NCBI RefSeq assembly: GCF_000711235.1
Contig: NZ_JOMI01000005.1
Location: 1-64,000 of the forward strand
Length of the DNA: 64,000 nucleotides
Reading direction: 5' to 3'
DNA from: Prevotella sp. 10(H)
GTDB lineage: Bacteria; Bacteroidota; Bacteroidia; Bacteroidales; Dysgonomonadaceae
Every line of letters begins with the position of its first letter. Within the stretch, counting starts at the first letter, position 1. Both the position numbers and the translations under genes were made by a program. A model generated the notes under the pieces. The model had not been told where the DNA came from, did no database searches, and saw only the letters and a list, made by a program, of their open reading frames with translations. Shown here one piece after another: positions 1 to 7,842 of the stretch.

Positions 1-167
1 ACATATTTATATCTATTAAACATTTTTTCTTTGTAATTATAAAACAATTGAGTAATAGAAACCTTTTAGATTAAAAAATATTATCAGATAAATCATTTAC
101 TGTTTTACAAAACATATTTATATTCTTAACTCATCTTGGAGACAATTATTAATGTTTAAGATAAATA

Positions 168-1148
168 ATGAAAATCTCAAACGAAATTTTAATAACAACC
201 ATTCGCAATTTCATTAATAATGAAAAGGAGCTTATACCACTTTTAATGTCTCTGTTAAATTTGGGAAAGCAATCGGTATATAGAAGGCTTAGAAATGAAA
301 TACCATTTACCTTCGAAGAAATTACAATATTATCTTCGCAAATAGGTTTTTCGATAGATGAAATCGTAGGCAGGTTGAATCAAAATAATGAAGTTGCCGC
401 ATTAATGAAAGATTCTAAATTGGCATCTCTGGATCAGTATTTAGGTTCAAGATACAAAGTAAATCAACTACTGGAAAGGATAAGGAAAGATGAAAATTCT
501 AAAATCATAGCAGCGACCAACAGATTACCATATATATATACAGCTGCATATGAGAATTTGACTAAAATGGAATATTATAAATGGTATCACCAACAGCAAG
601 AATATTTTACTGAGTTAACATTTAAGAAGTTTAAAATGCCTTCATCGATCATATCGGAAAGTAAAAAAATTATTTATAATGGTACACTCATAAATAAATA
701 TACTTTACTTCTGGATCAAAACATATTAAAGCCTATTCTGAAAGAAATCAACTATTATTATGAAAGGGATATGATCGATGATGATGAATTGTGTGTGTTA
801 CAAGAAGAGTTGTTGCAGGTTGTCAATGAATTGGAATCTCTTGCGACAAAAGGACATTACAAATCGGGCTCGGAAGTAAATATTTATTTATCTTCTTTAA
901 ATATTGGGTCTAATTGTATCCATCTGGAAAACGATAACAATGCATGTTTTGTTATATGGATGAATTCCACAGAACCTGTCACAATATTCAATAACAATAT
1001 CTGTTCTGCTCAAAAGAGATTGATGCTGTCTTTAAAAAAATATTCTACACTGATTACCCAATGTAATGAATTCAGCCGTTCTATATTTTTTAAAAGACAA
1101 CGGGAATCTATTATGAAAATGAAGGATGAGAGAAGTGTCTATTTATGA
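168..1148 (+). CDS. HTH-domain protein, putative transcriptional regulator
   Basis: This 326-residue cytoplasmic protein has no signal peptide. Residues about 30-65 look like a Cro/C1-type helix-turn-helix: a QSVYRRLR recognition-like helix is followed by FTFEEITILSSQIGFSIDEI, the usual layout of phage-repressor-like HTHs. The rest is helical and rich in Lys, Asn and Tyr, and I do not recognise it. It is the first gene before the glucomannan PUL and points the same way, but 628 bp separate it from the next gene, so it is probably its own transcription unit. A role in PUL control is possible but only inferred from position. The ATG at 168 gives the longest frame, and no better start with a ribosome binding site is visible. 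The HTH call is fairly safe; the function is unknown. Confidence 0.7.
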   Translation: MKISNEILITTIRNFINNEKELIPLLMSLLNLGKQSVYRRLRNEIPFTFEEITILSSQIGFSIDEIVGRLNQNNEVAALMKDSKLASLDQYLGSRYKVNQLLERIRKDENSKIIAATNRLPYIYTAAYENLTKMEYYKWYHQQQEYFTELTFKKFKMPSSIISESKKIIYNGTLINKYTLLLDQNILKPILKEINYYYERDMIDDDELCVLQEELLQVVNELESLATKGHYKSGSEVNIYLSSLNIGSNCIHLENDNNACFVIWMNSTEPVTIFNNNICSAQKRLMLSLKKYSTLITQCNEFSRSIFFKRQRESIMKMKDERSVYL

Positions 1149-1430
1149 TGATTTGATCTTACATTGTAGCGTGTGGTTTCGAGGAGAATTACCCAAATAC
1201 TCCCTCAATAATTTCCCATTACCTTCCTAAAACAACCAATCATTCTTCCATAATTTTCCAGAGTAACATGCTCATTATCAATACAAATAATACCTTATTC
1301 ATATTAATTCAGTTCAATCGGCATAAACCGGTAAATCAATGCTATAAAAATCGGAGTACAACAACTATCTTTAGTCTTCATTTACTATTCTCACCAATCA
1401 CGATATCTGGAGATTAACGTGTTTTTATAG

Positions 1431-1470
1431 TAATACTTATTTATCATTCCAATGTGATTAAAAAGTATTA
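1431..1470. promoter_or_regulatory. Inverted pair of AAGTATTA sites, possible operator
   Basis: TAATACTT (1431-1438) and AAGTATTA (1463-1470) form an inverted repeat with about 24 bp between the arms. The right arm reads AAAAGTATTA, close to the AAAAAAGTATCA core found in the nearby duplicated promoter element. AraC-family proteins often bind half-sites of this size. Assignment to the local AraC regulator is inference. Confidence 0.35.
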
Positions 1471-1565
1471 TTATAAAAAGTTAGAAGTCGAATTTTATGC
1501 CTAAAAAACACTTTTATTCCCGTCAATATATAATATTCTTTTGTATATTTGATTATTTATAATGT

Positions 1566-1632
1566 AAAAAAGTATCACTAATGGATAATATAGTATTTGG
1601 ATCATATACCATATAATAATACTTTTGTGATA
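1566..1632 (+). promoter_or_regulatory. Operator plus Bacteroidetes-type promoter, PUL copy 1
   Basis: The element begins with AAAAAAGTATCACTAATGG and contains TTTG at 1596-1599 (the -33 box) and TACTTTTG at 1620-1627 (a perfect TAnnTTTG -7 box), 20 bp apart. Transcription would start near 1634. The same 62 bp from the A-tract to the -7 box recur at 4253-4314 before susC, with one mismatch in the first 36 bp, identity from the -7 box on, and six differences in the spacer. Conservation upstream of the -33 box points to an activator site placed to contact RNA polymerase. Confidence 0.7.
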
Positions 1633-1800
1633 CTGGCTAGTGTCCTTAAGCACAGATGATATATTCATCAAATTATCTGCACTAAAAAAATTGAAAACTT
1701 AAATGCAAAATACACATGGATGGCCTTAGTTTTTATGATCACAGACTTTATTAACTAAATATTTTAATAAATTGAAATGAATATATCACGCGAGAATTTC

Positions 1801-2901
1801 ATGAAGACTGCCACACTGATTACTGTATTGCTAATCACGATTTCGTCTATGACATTTTCGTGTGGAAAAACTCCGAAAGAAGAAAAACCATTTATAGATA
1901 AACTATTGCCTGCAATTAAAGACGGAGGATTTGAAATGTCTGACTATTGGATATGGGGAGCTTCAGTGATTAAAGGAGATGACGGGCAATATCATATGTT
2001 TGCTGACAGATGGCCTAAAGACTTGGGTTTTAAAGCATGGATAACTGCCTCTGAGGTTGTACATGCTGTATCAGAGAAACCTGAAGGGCCATACAGATTT
2101 GTAGATATAGCATTGCCTAAAAGAGGTATTGAATATTTCGACGGTTTAGTAACTCACAATCCGAGAATTATAAAATATGAAGATATATATTATTTATACT
2201 ACTTTGGGACTACCTATGATTTTCCAATACCAAAAGCAGGTGAAGAATGGCAATCTGATTATTTTGAGAGAGCATGGATGAATAAAAGAATCGGCATAGC
2301 CTGGTCGAAAGATATTAATGGGCCATGGCATCGCCCCGATCATCCGGCAATAGAACCTCGTCAGGGAAAATGGGATAACAATATTACGACTAACCCCTCT
2401 CCTGCTATAACTCCTAACACGGGTAAAATTTTATTGATTTATAAATCGTCCCAAGATAATTCTTCTCCTCCCCTTCTATTAGGTGTTGCAGAAGCAGATA
2501 GCCCTTTGGGGGAATATAAACGCTTATCGGATGGTCCTATATTTAAATTCCAAGAAGATGATAAGAAAGATAATGATGTTGAGGATCCTTTTTTATGGCA
2601 CAACGGGGAATATTACGAACTGATAATGAAAGATCGCTTTGGGCATATATGCGGAGAAGATGGGGGCGGAATACATGCCATATCCGATAATGGTATCGAC
2701 TGGAAACTATCTTCTAAAATAAAAGCATATTCCAGAACGATAAAATGGAATGATGGTACAATTACCCACCAAGCCAATTTTGAACGCCCTTTTCTGCTTA
2801 TCGAAAAAGGAAAACCAACATACCTATTTGCTGCAACCGGTGACGGCGATTCACCTTGGAATTTTACTCGTACATGGAATATGGTAATTCCACTTAAGTA
2901 A
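1801..2901 (+). CDS. Surface lipoprotein, five-bladed beta-propeller glycosidase (GH43/GH117-like)
   Basis: I place the start at ATG 1801 rather than 1777, because it gives a clean lipoprotein signal (MKTATLITVLLITISSMTFS, then Cys). The mature part has the rhythm of five-bladed beta-propeller glycosidases: WGASVIKGDDGQYHMFADRW early, THNPRIIKYEDIYYLYYFGT in the middle and VEDPFLWHNGEYYELIMKD near residue 260. These blade-opening Asp/Asn-Pro motifs are shared by GH43, GH117 and relatives. The family cannot be fixed by eye and the substrate is unknown. The gene has its own copy of the PUL operator-promoter, so it is probably co-regulated with susC. It may remove a side-chain sugar from the polysaccharide before or at uptake. 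Confidence 0.72.
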   Translation: MKTATLITVLLITISSMTFSCGKTPKEEKPFIDKLLPAIKDGGFEMSDYWIWGASVIKGDDGQYHMFADRWPKDLGFKAWITASEVVHAVSEKPEGPYRFVDIALPKRGIEYFDGLVTHNPRIIKYEDIYYLYYFGTTYDFPIPKAGEEWQSDYFERAWMNKRIGIAWSKDINGPWHRPDHPAIEPRQGKWDNNITTNPSPAITPNTGKILLIYKSSQDNSSPPLLLGVAEADSPLGEYKRLSDGPIFKFQEDDKKDNDVEDPFLWHNGEYYELIMKDRFGHICGEDGGGIHAISDNGIDWKLSSKIKAYSRTIKWNDGTITHQANFERPFLLIEKGKPTYLFAATGDGDSPWNFTRTWNMVIPLK

Positions 2902-3218
2902 GATTGATCAGATAGGGAATATACCGGGAATAAGAACATAAGATACCATAAAAACCTTCAAATAAATTTCATTACCTTAAGTTGATAAGATTTTACTGAA
3001 TAAAAGGAACTTGCAGAACAATATTATAATATTTGATGAGGTATTGGATGATGGTGAACTTATTTTCAAAATGAAAAGTTTATATTATTACGCTATAATT
3101 ATCAACTGGAAGGAAGTTCTGGAACAAAACTTTATCATATATCAAAGGATTAGGATTTTAACTTTGATTTATTTCGGAATTATTGTAATATTTGTACAAC
3201 CAATAAAACCCCAATTTT
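2902..3218. other. Intergenic region without a supported gene
   Basis: These 317 bp lie between the propeller gene and araC. A short open frame at 3011-3256 overlaps araC and has no recognisable domain or start signal, so I do not call it. No perfect TAnnTTTG promoter is visible just before araC. Confidence 0.5.
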
Positions 3219-4097
3219 ATGGATTCTGTTTTAAGAGAAGTAACCCCCCTATCTGAAAGAGATTGTTTTATGATATTTTCCCGAATAAAAAAGGAATTTA
3301 CCTTCCCTATACATATTCATAAAGAATTTGAATTGAATTTTATAGAAAATGCAGCAGGCACCAAGCGTGTTGTAGGGGATAGTATAGAAGAAATAGATGA
3401 TTTGGAACTAACACTTATTACCGGAGAAAACCTTCGTCATGGATGGTTTAACCACAACTGCAAATCGCAAGAAATTAAAGAAATAACCATACAATTTCAC
3501 AATAATCTGTTCAATGAACACTTGCTTCAAAAAAATCAGTTCCAATCTGTAAAGGAATTGTTTGAAAAAGCTAAGTGTGGAGTTACCTTCTCAAAAGAAG
3601 CCATACAGGAAATAAAACCTCGTTTGTATGATTTGTCCAGCAAATACAAAGGAGCGCATTCGGTTCTTAAATTATTGGGGATTTTGTGTGATTTATCCCT
3701 TGACTCATTATCCCGTGTACTATCAAGTCAATCATTTAACGATAACTCCCATAATTACAATAGCCGGAGAATAGAGAAGGCTTATAGTTATATACTTGAC
3801 AACTATGATAAAGAAATCAGACTATCAGATGTAGCTGATCTGATTGGAATGACTGAGGTTGCCTTTAGTCGATTTTTAAAACAACGTACGGGACGAACAT
3901 TTATAGACTCTTTAAACAATATAAGATTAGGGCACGCCACCCGAATGCTTGTAGACACAACACATAATGTGGCTGAGATAGCCTTACTATGTGGCTTTAA
4001 TAATTTATCAAATTTTAACAGAATCTTCAAGAAAAAGAAACACTGTACACCCAAAGAGTTTAGAGAGAACTATAAAGAGAGTCGCTTTTTTTTATAA
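3219..4097 (+). CDS. AraC-family transcriptional regulator of the PUL
   Basis: The protein has 292 residues. Residues about 15-75 form a cupin-like N-terminal part (FTFPIHIHKEFELNFI and a later DLELTLITGENLRHGW), the usual small-ligand-sensing fold. The C-terminal 100 residues are a double HTH: YILDNYDKEIRLSDVADLIG, then AFSRFLKQRTG and IALLCGFNNLSNFNRIFKK followed by CTPKEFR, the standard second-HTH signature of AraC/XylS proteins. It sits between the two copies of the duplicated operator-promoter and a minus-strand copy of the operator core starts one base after its stop codon. It is therefore the best candidate activator of the locus. PULs are more often run by SusR-like, ECF/anti-sigma or hybrid two-component regulators, though AraC regulators are known too. 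No signal peptide is present. Confidence 0.88.
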   Translation: MDSVLREVTPLSERDCFMIFSRIKKEFTFPIHIHKEFELNFIENAAGTKRVVGDSIEEIDDLELTLITGENLRHGWFNHNCKSQEIKEITIQFHNNLFNEHLLQKNQFQSVKELFEKAKCGVTFSKEAIQEIKPRLYDLSSKYKGAHSVLKLLGILCDLSLDSLSRVLSSQSFNDNSHNYNSRRIEKAYSYILDNYDKEIRLSDVADLIGMTEVAFSRFLKQRTGRTFIDSLNNIRLGHATRMLVDTTHNVAEIALLCGFNNLSNFNRIFKKKKHCTPKEFRENYKESRFFL

Positions 4098-4137
4098 TGA
4101 TACTTTTTTAGCATTATATTATAACAGAAAAGTATTA
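4098..4137. promoter_or_regulatory. Operator-core copies immediately after araC
   Basis: TGATACTTTTTT at 4098-4109 is the exact reverse complement of the 12-mer AAAAAAGTATCA that opens promoter copy 1. AAAAGTATTA follows at 4128-4137, so the two form an inverted pair. The pair could be a regulator site upstream of the susC promoter, or could fold as a weak 3' hairpin of araC mRNA. The exact match to the operator core favours binding. Confidence 0.4.
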
Positions 4138-4252
4138 TCCGCAAGAGAGCATCAACAGGTCTAACTAGATACTGGGATGCATAAAAAAGCTTTCCAATCA
4201 TAAAATCACTTTCAAATTGTACACATTTGTGATATTCGATTGCATTTAACAC

Positions 4253-4319
4253 AAAAAAGTACCACTAATGGATAATATAGTATTTGGACAAAATGCGATA
4301 TAGTAATACTTTTGTGATA
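4253..4319 (+). promoter_or_regulatory. Operator plus promoter of the susC operon, PUL copy 2
   Basis: The -33 box TTTG is at 4283-4286 and the -7 box TACTTTTG at 4307-4314, with the same 20-bp spacing as copy 1. The upstream part is AAAAAAGTACCACTAATGG, one base different from copy 1. Transcription should start near 4321, giving a leader of about 187 nt before susC. It probably drives the operon at least to the hairpin after the glycan-binding lipoprotein gene. Confidence 0.72.
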
Positions 4320-4507
4320 TAAACTAAAGTGTTTTAATAATTAATGACTGCAATGAACGTACACAACTGATATTTTACTTGAATCTAAATACAAAATAGA
4401 CACTGCAGAAGCCGAAGTCGGATGTTAATATTATTTAATATTTGATGAAGTAAAACACTCTTATAAAGTTAATGGGAACAATCTGAACCAAATTTAAAAC
4501 AAGTACT

Positions 4508-7500
4508 ATGTTAAAAAAACATTTAAGACAAAACGTAAAAGCAAAAAAAGGGAGCCGTTTTCATATAGGCTCAAAGTATTTAGCTTTTAATTTGATGTTA
4601 ACCTTATGGCTGCTTTCTGGAAATATTTCAGCAGAAGATTTTAAATCTTCATATTTACTCTCACAAAGTATTTCGCAAAACTCATTTACGGTTAGCGGCA
4701 GAATAGTTGACAACAGCGGTACTCCTCTGATAGGCGTGACGGTAAAAGTAAAGAATGCTAAAGCGGGAACAATTACTGATACTGAAGGCTATTATACTAT
4801 TGCAGTGGATGATCTAAACGGGGTATTAATTATATCTTACTTAGGATTTATTACACAAGAGGTAAAAGTAAACCGACGAAGTGTAATTAATATTACGATG
4901 GAGGAGAACGAACAGATTCTTAATGAAGTTGTGGTAGTCGGTTATGGCACTATGCGCAAAAGTGACCTTTCTGGAGCAGTAGTGCAAATGAGAGCCGATG
5001 ATCTATTAAAAGGAAATCCGGCTTCTAGTATCAATCAGGCCTTACAAGGTAAAATGGCTGGTGTGCAAGTAAATCAAAATGATGGGGCTCCAGGTGGAGG
5101 CATCAACATACAGATTCGTGGTGTCAACTCATTCTCGACATCCTCGCAACCTCTTTATATTGTAGATGGAATTCCTTTTTCGCCACCATCATCACCTCAG
5201 TCAGCTGAAAACAAGGACAATTCTTTGGAAGGAAGTGGAAACGCATTATCGTTTATTAACCCTCATGACATCGAGTCTATCAATGTACTAAAAGATGCTT
5301 CTGCAACAGCAATCTATGGTAACCGGGGGGCAAATGGTGTTGTAATAATAACTACGAAAAAAGGAGTAAAGGGTAAACCAAAAATTGAGTTTGTTTCTAA
5401 TTTCAGCACATCCCGCGTTCTGAAAAAGATGAATATGCTTGATGCCTATACCTACGCAAAATATATGAATGAAGAGATGGATAATGCAGTGAAATATGAC
5501 GGTGCTTCATACTCAGATTATAATTTCCCAAGTCCGGGAGTATGGAAATACAATAAGGATGTCGAGGGCAATATCCTGACTGCTAGATACTACCCATCAC
5601 CCGAGGACTATCTAAATCCGGGATGGTATACCGACGAATTTGGAAACAGTAAATGGGTGGAGGGAACAAACTGGCAGGATGAGGTGTTCCAATCTGCATT
5701 TTCTCAGGAATATAATTTACAGGTTTCAGGAGCTAATGATAATGGATGGTATGCTTTTTCAGGCAACTATCTCAATCAGGAAGGAATTATCCGCAAGTCG
5801 GGATTTGAAAGATATACATTGCGAGCAAACATAGGACAGCGTATAAATAAAATCATTGAAGTTGGGCTTAATATAAATTATACAAACTCAAAGACAGACT
5901 TTGCAAAAGGAAATTCAGTTGACTTCAGTGTTCTAAGATCTGCTTTGATATATCCGTCAACCGAATATTACGGAGATAATACTCAAGGCGATGATTTACT
6001 ATGGCTATCGGCTAATCCTCGTACATACCTACTGGATAGCAAAAATCAAATGACAAGCTTTAATACATTTGTTTCAGCATATGCAGAATTAGAAATTTTC
6101 AAATCCTTAAAATTCAGACAAAACATAGGTATATCGCAATTCAATAATGAACGTAGTACATACTATAAACGAACTACCGGCGAAGGTTCAGTGGATAAAG
6201 TAAATGGACGAGGAGGATTTAGTGATAATAAGAGAAGTCATATCACGACAGAGTCTATGCTTACATACAACAATACATTCAATAAAATTCATAATCTGAA
6301 TGCTGTAGTCGCTATGACTTATGAAACCGTAAGCACACAGGATAAATCTATGAGTGCTTCCCAATTCCCTACCGACATAACTGAAAATTATAATATGGGA
6401 TCTGCATTGAATCCCGATCCATTATATTCTTATAAAGAAAAATCTCAAATAATGTCTTATCTCGGACGTCTGAATTATGTATTGATGGATAAATATATAA
6501 TGACTGCCAGTTTCCGGATCGATGGTACCAGTAAATTCCATCCGGACGAACGTTGGGGAACATTCTTATCAGGAGCTGTGGCCTGGCGCGCATCGGAAGA
6601 AAAATTTATTAAAAACCTGAATGTATTCGATAATCTTAAATTCCGTTTCAGTTTTGGACAAACAGGAAATGAGCAAATCGGTTCTTACCAAACACTTGCT
6701 TTGCAGGGAGTAAGTAAATATCCTGTAAACGGAGCTCTTAAAAGTGGATTTAACAGCAAGTTAGTGAGTAATTCAAAATTGAAATGGGAAACAACAGATC
6801 AATATAACGTTGGTATTGACATGTCATTCCTTAAGAACAGAATCAACTTTACTGTAGATTATTATCATAAGAAAACAAATGATATTCTACAGGCAGTTAA
6901 AGTACCACCGTCATCCGGATTTGACTATATGACCCGTAATTCGGGCTGGGTATTCAATGACGGACTTGAATTTACACTGGGCGCACATATTTTACAAAAA
7001 ACACCTCTAAAGTGGAGTATTGATGCTAACTTATCGTTCAATAGAAACAGGATTGGCGGCCTGGATGCGGATCAGTATTCAAACAGATTATGGTATCGTG
7101 CCGACAATGCGTTTATACAACGCAACGGGAATCCTATTGGCGCTATTTTCGGATACGTAGAGGATGGATTTTATGACAATGAAGCTGAGGTACGTGCCGA
7201 TCCGAAATATACCAATGAAAGCGCAGCTATTGTCAAAGCAAAAGTAGGTGAAATCAAATATCGTGATATAGTCCCGGATGGTGAGATCAATTCGTCTGAT
7301 ATGACAATTATAGGTAATACCAATCCTGACTATCTGTTTGGTATCACGAACAATTTCGAATGGCGCGACTTTACATTCAGTTTCTTCTTACAGGGATCGG
7401 TAGGCAATGATATCTTTAATGGAAACATTATGAATGTTTCTATGACTAATATAGGAAACATCCCGGTTGATGCCTATAATGCGAGATGGACTCCTGAGAA

Positions 7501-7822
7501 TACTGCAGGCGCTAAATGGCCGAGACCTACAACTTTGCAGAACAGAACATCTCTTATTTCCGACAGACATGTGGAAGATGGTTCATATGTCCGTCTTAAA
7601 AACATAAACTTAGGCTATACCCTTAGAAAACCAAAATTCCTGAAAGGAATTAATAGCCTCCATATTTATGCTAGTGCTACAAATTTATTTACAATAACAG
7701 ACTATAGTTGGTACGATCCTGATGTAAATGCTTTTGGAGGTGACCCTTCGCGCAGGGGAGTTGATGTATACTCGTATCCTGGAAGCAAGACTTTTTCACT
7801 GGGATTAAAAGCTGAGTTTTAA
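4508..7822 (+). CDS. SusC/RagA-family TonB-linked outer membrane transporter
   Basis: This 1104-residue protein is the TonB-dependent channel of the PUL, importing oligosaccharides across the outer membrane as a complex with SusD. A long basic N-terminus leads into the signal segment (YLAFNLMLTLWLLSGNISA). A carboxypeptidase-regulatory-like domain follows at about 58-135 (FTVSGRIVDNSGTPLIGVTV, DTEGYYTI). The SusC signature LNEVVVVGYGTMRKSDLSGA lies near residue 140. The plug domain (IQIRGVNSF, LYIVDGIPF, INVLKDASATAIYGNRGANG) and a long beta-barrel complete the protein, which ends in an aromatic C-terminus (KAEF). Length is normal for the family. The susD gene follows after 20 bp, so the two are co-transcribed. 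Substrate preference is inferred from the neighbouring enzymes, not from this sequence. Confidence 0.95.
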   Translation: MLKKHLRQNVKAKKGSRFHIGSKYLAFNLMLTLWLLSGNISAEDFKSSYLLSQSISQNSFTVSGRIVDNSGTPLIGVTVKVKNAKAGTITDTEGYYTIAVDDLNGVLIISYLGFITQEVKVNRRSVINITMEENEQILNEVVVVGYGTMRKSDLSGAVVQMRADDLLKGNPASSINQALQGKMAGVQVNQNDGAPGGGINIQIRGVNSFSTSSQPLYIVDGIPFSPPSSPQSAENKDNSLEGSGNALSFINPHDIESINVLKDASATAIYGNRGANGVVIITTKKGVKGKPKIEFVSNFSTSRVLKKMNMLDAYTYAKYMNEEMDNAVKYDGASYSDYNFPSPGVWKYNKDVEGNILTARYYPSPEDYLNPGWYTDEFGNSKWVEGTNWQDEVFQSAFSQEYNLQVSGANDNGWYAFSGNYLNQEGIIRKSGFERYTLRANIGQRINKIIEVGLNINYTNSKTDFAKGNSVDFSVLRSALIYPSTEYYGDNTQGDDLLWLSANPRTYLLDSKNQMTSFNTFVSAYAELEIFKSLKFRQNIGISQFNNERSTYYKRTTGEGSVDKVNGRGGFSDNKRSHITTESMLTYNNTFNKIHNLNAVVAMTYETVSTQDKSMSASQFPTDITENYNMGSALNPDPLYSYKEKSQIMSYLGRLNYVLMDKYIMTASFRIDGTSKFHPDERWGTFLSGAVAWRASEEKFIKNLNVFDNLKFRFSFGQTGNEQIGSYQTLALQGVSKYPVNGALKSGFNSKLVSNSKLKWETTDQYNVGIDMSFLKNRINFTVDYYHKKTNDILQAVKVPPSSGFDYMTRNSGWVFNDGLEFTLGAHILQKTPLKWSIDANLSFNRNRIGGLDADQYSNRLWYRADNAFIQRNGNPIGAIFGYVEDGFYDNEAEVRADPKYTNESAAIVKAKVGEIKYRDIVPDGEINSSDMTIIGNTNPDYLFGITNNFEWRDFTFSFFLQGSVGNDIFNGNIMNVSMTNIGNIPVDAYNARWTPENTAGAKWPRPTTLQNRTSLISDRHVEDGSYVRLKNINLGYTLRKPKFLKGINSLHIYASATNLFTITDYSWYDPDVNAFGGDPSRRGVDVYSYPGSKTFSLGLKAEF

Positions 7823-7842
7823 TACATATAAATATCACAAAG

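Larger units (their letters stand above)
1149..1776. other. Long intergenic regulatory region before the PUL
   Basis: No gene is visible in these 628 bp. The first 250 bp show nothing notable. From 1431 onward there are several copies of a motif related to AAAAGTATYA. TAATACTT at 1431-1438 faces AAGTATTA at 1463-1470 as an inverted pair. The full operator-plus-promoter element lies at 1566-1632. The predicted transcription start near 1634 leaves an untranslated leader of about 165 nt before the lipoprotein start at 1801. Confidence 0.6.

Noticed and set aside
3011-3256. 81-residue open frame before araC
   Set aside because: It overlaps the araC start, has no recognisable domain and looks like chance translation of AT-rich intergenic DNA.
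4128-4320. Transposon end repeats explaining the duplicated promoter
   Set aside because: The copies are direct, contain a functional-looking promoter with fixed spacing, and no transposase or target duplication is present; regulatory duplication is simpler.
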